Assembly (NCBI GenBank): GCA_000827265.1
Contig: KN834780.1
Coordinates: 118,030 to 182,029, forward strand
Direction of reading: 5' to 3'
DNA: 64,000 nucleotides
From: Collybiopsis luxurians FD-317 M1
Lineage: Eukaryota > Basidiomycota > Agaricomycetes > Agaricales > Omphalotaceae
Shown: positions 10,783 to 22,323 of the stretch, one piece after another
How positions within the stretch are numbered: the stretch's first letter is position 1
Layout of the letters: each line of letters begins with the position of its first letter
The notes under the pieces: model-generated
What the model saw: only the letters and a program-made list of their open reading frames with translations
What the model was told of the DNA's origin: nothing
Databases searched by the model: none
Program-made: the position numbers and the translations under genes

Positions 10783-12438
10783 ATGCCTCCAAGACGAAGA
10801 AAGCATCAAAAGGATGCTGGGAACAAGAATTCTAATTCTTCAGAATCAGACTCGGTCCAGGACCCCAGACTGAGGTGGGTTCCTTGCGCGCGCGCGTGAT
10901 TTTTCGCGATATTTTCTTTTCGTGTCGCCTAATTCGAGTTCATTTGATAGACCTTCAAAGTCTACATCTTCACCCCTACTTCGTATAACCGTCTTGGCTG
11001 TTCTGTTTGGGGTTTTCTACTACGTTGGACTGGGGCTCCGAAACATAACCAGAACGATACCGGATGATGCTCTGAATCCGTTGAACGCTCAAGGATCGTC
11101 TTCACCTGCTAGTACTACGGAGTACGATGAACTTGAGCTTGAAGCGAGAGACGCGAGTATATTTAGGGTGCAAGAGCTTCCGGGGAAGGGAATGGGTGTT
11201 GTTGCTGTTAGAGATATCCAGGTTCGCGTTCGCGTTCTATATGTGACCAAGGGTATAACCTGATCGTTGTGTAGCGAGGAGAGTTGATCATCCGTGAACG
11301 ACCTTTGTTCGTTTTACCGTCTCAGGGTAAGTCATTCATGATGCATATGTATACGTGCGGGACGTGTTTTTTTTTAAAAAAGTGTTCTTGCTACCTAGTC
11401 ACCACATCCCCTACCGACCTGATATCTCAGCAACTATCTCTGCTCTCTACAGAGGACCAACATCGGTTTTTCAACCTCTCCTATGTCGATATCCACCTTG
11501 CCGTTCATCCCCATCTCGATGAGGATGATCCGGAGAATATTTTGGAAAAGGCGTTGGCGATATTCCAGACGAATTCTGTGACGGCCGGAGACGGAAAGGC
11601 GGGTATCTTCCCTAGGATGGCGAGGCTGAATCATGCGTGTTCGAGCGCGTTTAATGTGGTGTATAGTTGGAGGGAGAGGGAGGGGGTGTTGGTTGTTTAT
11701 GCGTTGAAGGATGTTAAAAAAGGAAAGGTAGGTCTTTGGTCTGCTTAACTGAGCTTATACGAGGATTACTGATTTATGCTCTCTTTTTCTTTTTTTGCAT
11801 AGGAACTTTTGACTACGTATACGGATACGAAAAGGTCTAGGGACCAGCGCAGGTAAGATTCAAATTCTCTTGCCTCGGCCGCTCCATTGGCATTGAGCGT
11901 CTAACCCGCAATAAATCAGAGCCTATCTCAACCATCAATACTCGTTCCACTGCACTTGCGACGTGTGTTCCCTTCCCGACCTCGAATCAATACGATCAGA
12001 CCAGCGATTGATGTCCATGTCTGAGATGCATTCGCGTTTCGCTACCTGGGGTTCGAGCTTGATTGATGGGGAGGAGGCGATTGGGCTTGTTAGGAGGATT
12101 TGGGAGGTGGGTGGGGAGGAGGGGTATTGGAGTGAGAGGGGGAGGCTGGCGGCGGATGCGGCTTGGGTCGCTGCTGCTCATCAAGAGTGAGTGAGATTTG
12201 TTCCATATTTGGGTTTCTTAGGGGCTGTTCCTTGATATTGGCTGACTGACGAGTGAATTCTCTTCTTATCTACAGCGCGACGAGCATGAGAGCGTGGGCG
12301 AAAGTAGCTGAGGAATGGTTTGGGTATGAGGTTGGGGTGGATAGCGTGCAGGTAGAGGATATGCGTATGGTGCAAAGGGAACCGCAGAATCACCCAGCTT
12401 GGGGTAGTCGCCATGCGATGAAGGTGCCTACGCCTTGA
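10783..12438 (+). CDS. Membrane-anchored SET-domain protein, putative lysine methyltransferase
   Basis: Probable S-adenosylmethionine-dependent protein lysine methyltransferase of about 407 aa. Exons 10783-10874, 10951-11221, 11275-11326, 11399-11727, 11803-11852, 11920-12186 and 12276-12438 join in frame. The basic N-terminus (MPPRRRKHQKDAGNK) is followed by one predicted transmembrane helix (LLRITVLAVLFGVFYYVGLG, about residues 46-66). The SET domain begins at FRVQELPGKGMGVVAVRDIQ and continues RGELIIRERPLF; the core motif is RLNHACSSAFNV, a variant of the usual NHS/DC motif, followed by KKGKELLTTYTD. A post-SET-like Cys cluster, FHCTCDVCSLP, follows. A membrane helix ahead of a SET domain is uncommon. 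The start rests on an in-frame first exon without protein homology, so the anchor should be confirmed. Confidence 0.82.
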
Positions 12439-12878
12439 TGGGTATTTGTATCGAGGGTCGACGATCTCGGAATGAGAATGCTCTTTTTTTCCCTTTGCCT
12501 CGGGCCGCTAGTCTAATATATGATGACTATACCTGGAACCGGAACAGGGTAATACGACAGCGGTCAGCGCAACTACGGATAAAGCTCTCTGAGGTGGTGA
12601 GCCGCAGACAATGCTTGGGATGTCGGTGTATTTTGAAGCTGTACGCCGACACGTAGCTAGACGAATAATACAAGTATGAGACTGACGCTTCCGTTGGAAC
12701 CGGGCCAGTGAAACTGAGTGTGAGAAAAAAAAATTAGAGTACTGCCCGGGTCTGTCTGGACCCGTGCTATACAAAAAAAAAATTCTCTAGTTTACCTCTT
12801 ACCATCAGTTATATTAGTATCAGTTGAGAGCCCTGGTCCGTTTACCTTTTCTTTTCTTCTCTTTTCCTTGCCTAGGCC

Positions 12879-15310
12879 ATGGAAGACGTTAACTCTTCTG
12901 CTCCAGTGCTCCCTTCAGTGTCCGCTATGGCTTCCACGTCGTCCTCAGATGTCATCATTCTCGCTCTCGGTGTCGCCCTCGCTGCCCTGTATCTCTTTAG
13001 AGATACTCTCTTTGCTGCTTCAAAACCGAAAGCAACTATTTCGACTACTAAACCCGTCGGCGATATAGATGGGAACCCGAGAGATTTTGTAGCAAGGATG
13101 AAAGCTGGGGTAAGTTGTCGAATTTGAATAATTTTTCCATGCATTTTTTTTAAACTCAAAATTCGCCCAGAACAAACGTTTAGCCATCTTTTACGGCTCA
13201 CAGACAGGTACAGCAGAGGAATACGCTATTCGACTGGCAAAGGAAGCAAAGACGAAATTCGGCCTCACGTCGCTTGTTTGCGATCCGGAGGAATACGATT
13301 TCGAAACTCTGGACACTGTTCCAGAGGATTGCGCCGTCTTTTTCGTCATGGCTACTTACGGCGAAGGTGAACCGACCGACAACGCCGTCCAGCTCATGCA
13401 AAACCTCCAGGATGATTCCTTCGAATTCAGCAAAGGAAGCCGCGACCTTTCTGGCCTCAAGTATGTCGTCTTCGGTCTCGGAAACAGGACTTATGAGCAT
13501 TATAATGTTATTTCTAAACAAGTCGACACTGCCCTTGAAAAGATGGGGGCTACTCGTATTGGTGTCCGCGGAGAAGGCGACGATGATAAGAGCATGGAAG
13601 AAGATTACCTAGAATGGAAAGATGGGATGTGGGATGCCTTTGCTGCTGCGTTGAACGTCGAGGAAGGCCAGGGTGGTGATACCGCCGACTTTGCTGTTCG
13701 GGAACTCGAGTCCCACCCTGAGGAAAAGGTCTATCTCGGTACGTAAAACAGTCCACTACCCCCAAAAAAAATTTTTTTTTTCTTCTAACGTACTTGCACC
13801 TGCAGGCGAACTGTCCGCTCGTGCGCTTACGAAAACCAAGGGTATCCACGACGCTAAAAATCCCTACGCGGCTCCCATCACCTTGGCTCGAGAGCTTTTC
13901 CAAGATCCGAAGGACCGCAACTGCGTACACGTCGAACTCAACACTGAGGGATCCGGAATCACCTATCAACATGGAGACCACGTCGGTGTTTGGCCTTCCA
14001 ACCCTGAACTCGAGGTTAACCGTCTCCTTTACGCTCTCGGTCTGTACGACAAAAGGAACCAGGTGATCAACATTGATTCGTTGGACCCTGCACTAGCGAA
14101 GGTTCCGTTCCCAGTTCCCACCACCTACGCCACCGTCCTTCGTCACTACATCGACATCAGCGCTCTCGCCGGTCGTCAAATGCTCGGAACCTTCGCCAAA
14201 TTCGCCCCCAACCCCGAAGCCGAAGCCTCCATCAAGGAGCTCAACACCAACAAGGAGGTCTACCACAATATCGTCGCCGACGGCTGCCTCAAAGCGGGCG
14301 AAGTCCTCCAACTCGCTGCCGGAAACGACATCAGCGCTGTCCCCTCCGCGGAAAACACCACGGCCTGGCCTATCCCCTTTGACATGATCGTCTCGTCCAT
14401 CCCCCGTCTCCAACCGCGGTACTACTCCATCTCCTCCAGCCCCAAGCTCCACCCCAACTCGATCCACGTCACCTGCGTCGTGTTGAAATTCAGCTCGGTG
14501 CCGAACGATAAAGTCGGGGAGAGGCTCGTGTACGGTGTCGGGTCCAACTTTTTGTTGAATCTGAAATACGCGGCGAATGGGGAGGAGGCGCCGTTGATTA
14601 ATTCGAGTGGGGTCGCGGGGGCGGTGGTACCGTCGTATGCGATTGAGGGTCCCAGAGGGGCATATAGGCTTGAGAATGTTTACAAGGTCCCGGTTCATGT
14701 CAGGAGGTCGACGTTTAGGTTGCCTACGAATCCGAAGAGTCCGGTTATTATGGTCGGTCCTGGTACTGTAAGTCTTTTTCCCGGTTTTCTAGCTTTTCGC
14801 GTTTAATTTTTTTTTTTTGTGTGTGTACAGGGTGTCGCCCCCTTCCGCGGTTTTGTCCAAGAACGTGTCGCCCTCGCCCGGCGAACCATCGAAAAGAACG
14901 GTCCTGACGCCCTCGCCGACTGGGGTCGTATCACCCTCTTTTACGGCTGCCGCAAATCTACCGAAGACTTTTTATACAAAGACGAATGGCCGCAATACAC
15001 CGCGGACCTCCAAGGCAAATTCGTCATGCACACCGCCTTTTCCCGCGAGCCTCCATACAAGCCTGACGGGAGCAAGATCTACGTTCAGGATTTGATGTGG
15101 GAGCAGAGGGAGAGTGTTGCGGAGAGCATTTTGCAGGGGAAGGGGTATGTGTATATTTGTGGTGATGCGAAGAGTATGTCCAAGGCGGTGGAGGAGACGT
15201 TGGCGAGGATACTTGGGGAGGCGAAGGGGGGCAGTGCGGAGGTTGAGGGGGTGCAGGAGGTGAAGATGTTGAAGGAGAGATCGAGGTTGTTGTTGGATGT
15301 GTGGAGTTGA
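12879..15310 (+). CDS. CPR: NADPH-cytochrome P450 reductase
   Basis: ER-anchored diflavin reductase that passes electrons from NADPH through FAD and FMN to cytochrome P450s. Exons 12879-13109, 13171-13738, 13806-14767 and 14831-15310 join to 746 aa, the expected size. An N-terminal membrane helix (DVIILALGVALAALYLF) is followed by the FMN domain (IFYGSQTGTAEEYA; ATYGEGEPTDNA; VFGLGNRTYEHY), the connecting and FAD domain (GDHVGVWPSN; PRYYSISSSP), the NADPH domain (GPGTGVAPFRGFVQER; FYGCRK; YICGDAKSM) and the C-terminal DVWS with its conserved aromatic. All catalytic motifs look intact. The start is preceded by a C/T-rich tract. Usually one housekeeping copy serves many P450s, so its place beside FMO1 need not mean a shared pathway; no P450 gene is in the window. 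Confidence 0.97.
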
Positions 15311-16240
15311 ACGGGTGGGAGGATTTTTGGTTTGGTGTGTCGGGATGGGATGGGGTGGATGGATGGTACGCTGGACAAAAAGGGGTTCTTCTCTTCCTTT
15401 CGGGTTTTATTTTACCTCTCAATTATCTCATTATACTGTAGCCCTTATCGCACACGTGTCATCCTCATCCACGTTCACGTCCATTTTATTCATATGCATA
15501 CCTGTTCCACCTCCTTAACTTCCCTCTCTCCTCGCCTGTCCCCCCAACTCTCCCAACTCCCTGAACTCTCCTCATCTCGTTAGTACTTAATGGATTAACG
15601 TATACGACACTCTTTTTGTCCTTAGTTTGTTTTTGTTTTTTTTTTTTTAATATTATTTAGATCGTATAGTTTGTCCGTATACGGATCCGGAATAGATCTT
15701 ACTCTACTCTGTCTTCCTCCCGCTTGAACATATATCTGAAGTAGTGTACTACCGGTGCTATTCACACGTACAAATACTCTGAATACTCACGCTGCTCGGA
15801 CTCGCAGCTCGGGCAGAAGGCAGAGACGTAAGTGACCTGTGGGACATGGCCGGGTGTGATGATATTGATTGAAGATTGATATCAGGTTTGCAGATGTAGG
15901 ACACTCACGATATCTCCGTATCCGTCCATGAACGAAAAGCTTACACACATGACACTCTGCTAAAATAAAGTTCAAGTTGCTTCTTTCCAGGTTGATCCAT
16001 CTACCGATGATCCGTTAAAAGCGAAAAATTTAACCTCTTCGCAAGGTGATGATGCTTATACGAGTTGTGGATAAATTGAGCCTTTACGGCGTCGAAGCTA
16101 GGAAGGCCTCGATTCGGTAAGTCTAGGTCGCTTCTTATTCTTAGATCTTACATCCCATGACTTTGTTTTATGCCATTCTATTTTACTCCTCTTGAGTTTA
16201 CTTCGGTACCGGTGAGATCTTTTTCTGGAAACATGAGTAT
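15311..16240. other. Intergenic; possible minus-strand exon remnants near 15.76-15.97 kb
   Basis: Mostly the 3' flank of the reductase gene. On the minus strand two short in-frame pieces with plausible splice sites read QSVMCVSFSFMDGYGDI and VTYVSAFCPSCESEQ, ending in a stop near 15,763. They contain CPxC-like cysteines but no start or further exons are visible. I treat this as a possible gene remnant and do not call it a gene. Confidence 0.3.
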
Positions 16241-16255
16241 AAAGACGACGAACCG

Positions 16256-16290
16256 TTAGCCCGAGCGGGGCCGGTCAGGCGGTCTTTAGG
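16256..16290 (+). promoter_or_regulatory. Upstream box shared by both FMO genes (copy 1)
   Basis: CCCGAGCG followed closely by GGTCAGGCGGTCT lies about 80-110 bp before the FMO1 start. The same pair recurs at about 44,660-44,685, a similar distance before FMO2, while neighbouring promoter sequence has diverged much more. CGG-containing spaced motifs are typical targets of fungal Zn2Cys6 regulators, so this is a candidate binding site (inference). Confidence 0.4.
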
Positions 16291-16367
16291 TGAAATCACC
16301 CAGCAGCAGTTATCTAGATACATAAGTAACGGATTTTACCATCTCCTCTTATCAATCATCCACTGGC

Positions 16368-18510
16368 ATGGCCCTGGAATCATATGAAGCAGTCGCCGCA
16401 GCATGGATGGCACAGTTTTCAGAGTGCCTTCGTCGCAGAGATGCAAACGGTACTGCCTTGCTTTTTCATCCAGACGGTTGGCTTCGAGATTTCCTAGTCT
16501 TCCAATGGGACCTGCGCACTCTGCATGGTCAAGATAAAATTTTAACATATTTATCATCAAGTATTCATGAATCGTTGCTTTCTAATTTTCAGCTTGCTTC
16601 CGACGATTATTTTCGACCATCTCCTGGGCCAGCCCCAGATACTGTGACAGCGGGATTCACATTCGCGACACCTATTGCCAACGGAAGAGGATTCATCAAT
16701 CTCATGCAGACCGGAAGCCCGGGCGGAGAATGGAAAGCTTCCACTGTCTTCATGTCGCTAGATAGCCTTAAAGGGTTCGAAGAGCCGGATGCGGAGGGTG
16801 ATATATATCAACGCTTTCCTACTTGGTCCGAAACTCGAGCCTTGAAATGGCAAGCAGTAGAGAAAGAACCCGAAGTTCTTATCAGTAAGTACGTCCTTTT
16901 GAATGTACTTGCACCATCATTGAGAATATGTTCCCAACTAGTTGGTGCGGGTCAGAACGGACTACAAGTCGCGGCAAGATTTCGACAAATGCAAATTCCA
17001 ACCCTGGTGATAGAGAGAAATGAGCGTGTCGGGGATGTCTGGCGTGGTCGATACCCTAGTTTAATGCTTCACACTCCGAAACCGCACCATTCTTGTACGT
17101 TTTTCCGGTCACTCATCCAGTGAATAAACCGACTTATTGCCTCGCACTGTCAAGTTTTATATCAACCGTTCCCTGACAACTGGCCGATCTGGACACCTGG
17201 TAATAAGCTAGCCGAATGGTTAGAACAGTATGCCATTTCGCAAGATCTGCTGGTTTGGACGAGATCGAGAATTGTTCCACCTCCGACGTATAGCCGAGAG
17301 ACCAAGAGATGGACTGTGAACATTGACAAGGCAGGAGAGTCTGTCATTTTACATCCCAAGCATATTGTAGTTGCGACCGGAACTCTAGGAGAGCCTTACG
17401 TGCCCAAATTCGAAGGGAAGGATCTGTTCCAGGGCCAGATCCTTCATTCCTCTTCCTTTCGTGGTGGCTCTCATTTTACAGGGAAGCGTTGTGTTGTAAT
17501 CGGGACAGGCAACAGTGGGGCAGATATTGCCCTAGACTTGTCAATTCATGGGGCCCAATCTGTTACCATAATCCAACGCTCTTCTACCTGTGTCCAACCC
17601 GCAGATATGATAGCCAAACAGCTCCTCGGAGCATACCCAATAAATGTGCCTGTTGAGGTATCAGATTTTCGAGCATTTGCCACCCCAACTAGACGTATAT
17701 TGGAGATCTTTTCGCAGCAGCGCAAAATTTCGGAGACATGGGAGAAAGAGAAGGAGTTCATCACGCAACTGCAGGACGCAGGAATGCAAGTCGATTTGGG
17801 ACCTGATGACACTGGGGTACTAGGTCTCGTATACTTGCGCTTTGGCGGTGCGTAATTTGGTTCGACATTACTTCGATTGCTTATTTTATCATTCCGCTGC
17901 AAGGATTCTGTACGATATTTTATGTTTTAATTGTCACACCTAAATGTTCACTCTCACTCTTTAGGGATGGACGTGGGATGCGGCGAACGAATTATTTCGA
18001 GAAAAATTCAAGTGAAATCAGGAGTCCAGATAGAGAAGCTTGGGGAAAGTTCCTTAACATTTGATGACGGCTCGATAGTCGAAGCCGACGCTATCATCTT
18101 TGCGTGAGTGATAGTGCGCCATATCCTCTATTCATGATGTACCTAATCTTCATAGTACGGGGTATCAAGGCATGAAAAAGAACCTTGAGAAGCTGCTGGG
18201 TGACACTGTCATTAATCAGACCAAATCGCTACCGTACGGGATAATCGATGAAGAAGGAGAGCTTCCGGCTGGCTACAGGCCTACCGGACATCCTGGTGTG
18301 AGCATTTCTCCGCAGATTTTTGCAAATGTGAATCGTATCGTATTGATGGATATCTACTGTAGCTCTGGTTCGCCCCGGGTGCCTTCAACAATTCTCGGGT
18401 ACAGTCAAAGTATCTGGTCGGTCGTATTCTGCTCCCAACCGAGAACTCAGCTTACATTGATACAGGGCATACAAATTCAAGCGTTGAACTTGGGCTATAT
18501 GACCGCGTGA
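16368..18510 (+). CDS. Class B flavin monooxygenase with NTF2-like N-terminal domain, copy 1 (FMO1)
   Basis: NAD(P)H-dependent FAD monooxygenase that hydroxylates a small molecule; substrate unknown. Exons 16368-16884, 16942-17094, 17155-17847, 17965-18103, 18156-18297, 18363-18416 and 18466-18510 join to 580 aa. Residues 1-150 form a SnoaL/NTF2-like domain (AWMAQFSECLRRRDANGTAL; LFHPDGWLRDFL). Then come the FAD Rossmann motif IIGAGQNG (about 173), the FMO-identifying motif FQGQILHSSSF (FxGxxxHxxxF), the NADPH motif IGTGNSGADIA, and the C-terminal ATGYQG. All key glycines are present. The last exons read LWFAPGAFNNSRVQSKYL and GIQIQALNLGYMTA. It follows the P450 reductase and precedes a broken small ORF. 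FMO2 at 44.8 kb has the same exon pattern, so both come from one duplication. Confidence 0.9.
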
Positions 18511-18860
18511 TAAGTGGATTAGTATGTACTCGAATCTTCGAATAATTGGCAGACATTGAGGATTTTTAGGATTACAATTTAATGATGTATTCCGAGATGT
18601 TGTGGATGTTAGTGATATATCTACAGTAAGTACTGCCGAAGTGAAGAAGTTTGTTGGAAGAAGCTGGGCAGTTATTGTGTATTTTTGGGTTCATGCATCA
18701 TGCCATCATGCTTCACATGAGGTGTCCCGAGTAATGCAGCTCTTCGATTTTAACATCACCATCATCATATTCCAGTCAGATGAATACCATCCCCCTCCTC
18801 TTGCTCCGTTTTGCTTAGATCAAGAAGAAAAGAGTCAGGCAATGATGTGGAACAATCGAA
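18511..18860. other. Intergenic between FMO1 and the small-ORF leader
   Basis: No supported gene. An open frame from 18,602 has no recognisable features. It ends in the shared 75-bp repeat described separately. Confidence 0.4.
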
Positions 18861-18935
18861 GTCTCACTGACCGTCGGTCTAGACTCATCAAAGGATTAAG
18901 AACTCACTCAACAATCGAAGGCAATGCATTCGAGT
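18861..18935 (+). repeat. 75-bp repeat upstream of the small ORF, copy 1 of 3
   Basis: Begins GTCTCACTGACCGTCGGTCT and runs through an 'AACAATCGAAGGCAATGCATT' type block. Diverged copies start at about 49,762 and 50,040. Copies 1 and 3 lie about 190-210 bp before the start codon of the small ORF in each duplicate, which suggests part of a promoter or a repeat carried along with it. Confidence 0.6.
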
Positions 18936-18959
18936 ATTAGACCCTATCAACTTTTCCAC

Positions 18960-19250
18960 TTATAAAGGCTCCTCCTTCCCTCCTCCAAAATTCCAAGTTC
19001 ATTGTACACTCGCATTGCATAACCATTCACATTTACCAATTTAGAGTGGCAATGTCTATCACCAATAATTTTATCGCCTCATTGTTGTCGAAGTCAATTC
19101 GCTCTCTTTCCCATTTCTACCCACCGTACTTACAGATAAGCGCTCGTGACTTGAATGAACACAAGCGAGAATTGACTCAAAGCTTCTCAATGTCATTGGA
19201 ATGTTTGCTCCTGACTCATCGACATCAACTGAAGGTGCGCTAGAGCTCCC
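18960..19250 (+). pseudogene. Broken copy of the short ORF that follows FMO (copy 1)
   Basis: The leader (about 18,964-19,050) is nearly identical to that of the intact ORF at 50,250. The ATG at 19,052 is shared (MSITN...). After about 20 codons the two sequences lose a common frame: bases encoding SLSFPFLPT in copy 2 are present here but out of frame, and a stop follows. No similarity to the second half of the intact ORF is evident. Likely inactive. Confidence 0.6.
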
Positions 19251-19299
19251 CTGATGCAATCCATTAAACATCGAACAAGCTGGATCCCATACTAGGGAG

Positions 19300-20000
19300 T
19301 ATCATCAATCAAGTTTTTGACCCCAAATGTGGGACAATAGCAACCTTTATTGGGACGACCCGATTTCATTTAAAGGTCGCGCAACTCACCTCTGTAACAA
19401 GTCCAAATTGAATGCACTGTACATGTTGCACTGACATTTCAATAGTTTCTAACCTTCAGGCAAGGATAGGATAGGATATATATTATGCTGGCCAAGGTAT
19501 GATTCCCGAACAACCAGTTTACCATAATGTACATACTACTACAAAGTAAAGTGCATCTATAGAATACACCTTTTTACTCTGGGGGAGCAATTATGTCCCT
19601 CTACAGTCTTCACAGGGAAAAAGCAGGCCAAAGTTGCTGCAGAGTACACGGTCTTCCCCATTTCAACCATGCATGCATTTCCTGAATGATTCATGGTATA
19701 TAAAGAAGCTCCGATGCATAAAATATCTCTAAACTTCATATGAAAAATTTTCCAGTAAGTCCACAACTCACTGATCTGCTGACAAGGTACTGAACAATTC
19801 CCAAGAGTCACTATAATTTTTATGAAGCAGTCCATAAATTTATCCATGGGCAAGGAAGTTACAAAACTAGAATACCAGCTTGGTCAGTTCCCCCTATATA
19901 AGTAAATTGTGACCCTTGATACTGACATACTGATATAGCTCATATGAAACTTGCTCTTAAGATTCTTACCTATTCTTATCTTTGGGGCAGCTACAGGTTC
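19300..20000. other. Non-coding, AT-rich transposon-derived DNA
   Basis: No gene is visible. Base composition and simple open frames resemble the adjacent Tc1/mariner relic, of which this may be the decayed 3' part; no motif is left to prove it. Confidence 0.35.
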
Positions 20001-20990
20001 ACAGGTTTAGCAGGTTTGGAGCCCCACTGAACCTTAACCTCAGTTTGGAGCAGCTCTAAACCTAGAACTGCACTTCAAGGTTCAGTTCAGGTCATATCTC
20101 CTCATCCTCATCTCATTCCAAAATTTCAGAAATGGGCCTTCCAGCACCTGCTCTTGGCATCTTGCAGCATTCATTCTACCTCCATACCCTCCCTGATACT
20201 CCAGCACAACTCTGAGCGGCCCCTTCTTCCTCTTCAAAATGCAAGCCCAGACCATGACACAAAGGTTAGACTTAGGGATCTGCACCACTGTGGAATGTAT
20301 GTTTTCTGCGGGACGTGACACTATTTCACTTTGTCATGCTTGCCTGAAGCCAGAAACTATTCATGTCCTTATGCTGTGCAAGGATCAGCTTAGGCTGGAA
20401 CAGAAAGGAATTGAAAGTGCTTTGAAAGCCACCTTAGATGCAGAAGGAATTGCTTAAATATCATATTATTAGTCTAGCTAGTAGCAGAGCAGTATGTACA
20501 GCTGTTTATACTGTATCAATACTGTAAATTTTCCCATACCGTACTGTAAGAGCTTCTTGAATTTCTTATATGGTTGCAGTTACATTCTGGATGCCTACTG
20601 TATATTGCCGTAATTTTCACACATAACTGTATACAGTTACAGTGCAGATCCCTAGTTAGACTGCTTAAAAGTTGGAATTAAGCAGTCTTCTTGCACTCCT
20701 CATCTGCAGTGTGCATAACATACACTTGACCACAAGAGTCATCAAGGTAAACATAGCACTCATATGACCAGACAACCATATCCCTCTCAGTTTGTCAGTT
20801 TTTCTTTCCACACTCTAGCCTCTTCTTCTGAACCTTCTTCAGATATGGGACCCTTCTTGCTATCTGCCAATGGTATCCTTCCTCTGCCAAGTACACCTGA
20901 ACAATAGTAGCACTCAACTGTGGATTTGCCTCCCTACCAAGCTCAGCAAAGGGCTTTTGGCAGCTCTTTTCAGCATTGAAAACAAGGTCA
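20000..20990 (-). pseudogene. Tc1/mariner transposase relic, interrupted by a hAT-like insertion
   Basis: On the minus strand, starting near 20,980, the reading includes ELGREANPQLSATIVQVYLA, EEGYHWQIARRVPYLKKVQ, then SYECYVYLDDSCGQVYVM. After the hAT insertion is skipped (20,273-20,654) it continues VMVWACILKRKKGPLRVVLE, GGRMNAARCQEQVLEGPFL and KFWNEM. This is the order of the helix-turn-helix and first part of the DDE domain in basidiomycete Tc1/mariner transposases (WSDExYVxLDD carries the first Asp). Stops and frame changes and the lost second half of the DDE domain show it is inactive. Confidence 0.8.
20273..20654 (+). mobile_element. 382-bp non-autonomous hAT-like element with 8-bp target duplication
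   Basis: Ends are the perfect inverted repeat TAGGGATCTGCAC / GTGCAGATCCCTA, flanked directly by GTTAGACT at 20,265-20,272 and 20,655-20,662. An 8-bp duplication and a (C/T)AGGG start fit the hAT superfamily. Inside, the plus-strand frame to 20,457 reads VECMFSAGRDTISLCHACLK, then PETIHVLMLCKDQLRL. This matches the C-terminal dimerisation region of hAT transposases (the 'ERxFSxGRxxxxxxRxxLxxxxxxxLxxLKxxL' pattern). The rest of the transposase is absent, so it is an internally deleted copy. The intact ends and duplication point to a relatively recent insertion. Confidence 0.85.
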
Positions 20991-21186
20991 GATTATCTAC
21001 TTGAGATATGTATATTCATCCTTGCTTTCATTTTGCTTTTATTAACCTTTATATGATTAACCAGTTAAACAAGAACTTCATTAGAATGACTTAAATGGCT
21101 TGGCTGGTTTAACAGAGCTAATCAGGTTATTGGGTAGATCCCCAGTTAGTTCTGAGAAAATAGAAATATTATGTTAGAATGAAATA

Positions 21187-21504
21187 CTGTACTATTACAA
21201 CTGCAAATTCACAGGGCATTATGTGTTACACCATTAATCTATAAAAACACTAACTCAGAGGGTCTTGTTGTGTGTTGTGGAATTCAGACAGATTCAATTC
21301 AAATAGGCCAATAAGCCAACAGTTTGGACTGCAAAGCAGTGATGCTGTGTCTGCTTGTTATCATGTGTTCAATAATTTTTGTGACATTCTGTTTGCATTT
21401 ATCACAAAATAAACATTTAAGCGATGTTACACCTTTGATTTTATCTAAATTCAGACCCTAATGTTATGCATTACATGAAGCTGCAGTTGTAATAGTACAA
21501 TACT
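21187..21504. mobile_element. MITE-like element with about 20-bp terminal inverted repeats
   Basis: CTGTACTATTACAACTGCA near 21,188 is matched in reverse complement by TGCAGTTGTAATAGTACAA near 21,483-21,502. TA dinucleotides lie at both outer borders, as for Tc1/mariner-type MITEs. The interior of about 280 bp is AT-rich and non-coding. It sits just upstream of the Tc1/mariner relic and could also be part of that older element. Confidence 0.5.
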
Positions 21505-21864
21505 AGAAAATGTACATTTTACTTTCCATAATGACCAAGCTAGCTATAGCTTCTCAACTCTGATAGTTCAATAGTTGAGCCAAATTTGACCAAAACACTG
21601 GCTGTGAAGTCATATCAACAGGGATGCTATTTGGAAGGACTAGACATCTTCACATTAGACCGGCTAAATTTCCAGCTTCAATGACCACATTGACATAAAG
21701 CTAGAATATAAAAAAGCCATGATATGAAAATCTTGCCCCATAGAGGTAAGACACCGAGTTTGTGAATGCAAGGTTGTGAGCAGGACAACTAAATAACCAA
21801 AAGTTGGGACACTCCGAGTCCTTCAAAAACTCACCTGCAGCATTGAACCTATGAGAAGATGAAG

Positions 21865-22323
21865 AGTGAGCAGATGGAAGATCTAAGGTAGATGACATCC
21901 GAACTCCACTGACCCCATTTGATGTCTACCAAATTTAGATGTCAGATACAAAAAAGTTACTACCTTAGCCTATAGATATGTTCTCGCAAATCCATCCCTA
22001 AAATCTTTTGATATACATCCTAGTACGCTCCCACATTTCTTTGGGATTTTTCTCCTCTGGCAGGATCTATTCACAAAATACTAGGTGCGTTAGTTTTTAG
22101 GCACTCAATGTGAAACTTCTTGAATAACTCTGCCCAATGAAGACATAAAATCCTAAAAAAATTCTAGCAGTATGATTTTATGTATTCTAATAGATTTTAG
22201 GCCCGGATTTGCTAGAACCCATCTGGAAGTCAAGAAAATGGCAGATTTGTATTCGATATCTAAATATGGTATGGATCACGTGGGGTTAGTGGAGTTTGGA
22301 TGTCATCTACCTTAGAGTGAGCA
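21865..22323. mobile_element. About 430-bp MITE with about 65-bp inverted repeats
   Basis: The block CTAAGGTAGATGACATCC... from 21,883 matches the reverse complement of the block ending CATCTACCTTAG at 22,315 over roughly 65 bp, with few differences near the ends. AGTGAGCA occurs at 21,865-21,872 and again right after the right end at 22,316-22,323, possibly an 8-bp target duplication. The left copy is about 10 bp outside the repeat, so the exact border is unclear. No coding capacity. Confidence 0.6.

Noticed and set aside
14093..14698. Long minus-strand frame inside the P450 reductase gene
   Set aside because: Antisense shadow of the GC-rich third exon; composition (Gly/Asp/Val-rich) is that of a mirrored coding strand.
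12879..18510. P450 reductase as a dedicated partner of FMO1
   Set aside because: Class B FMOs take electrons directly from NAD(P)H and do not need this reductase; adjacency alone is not evidence of a shared pathway.
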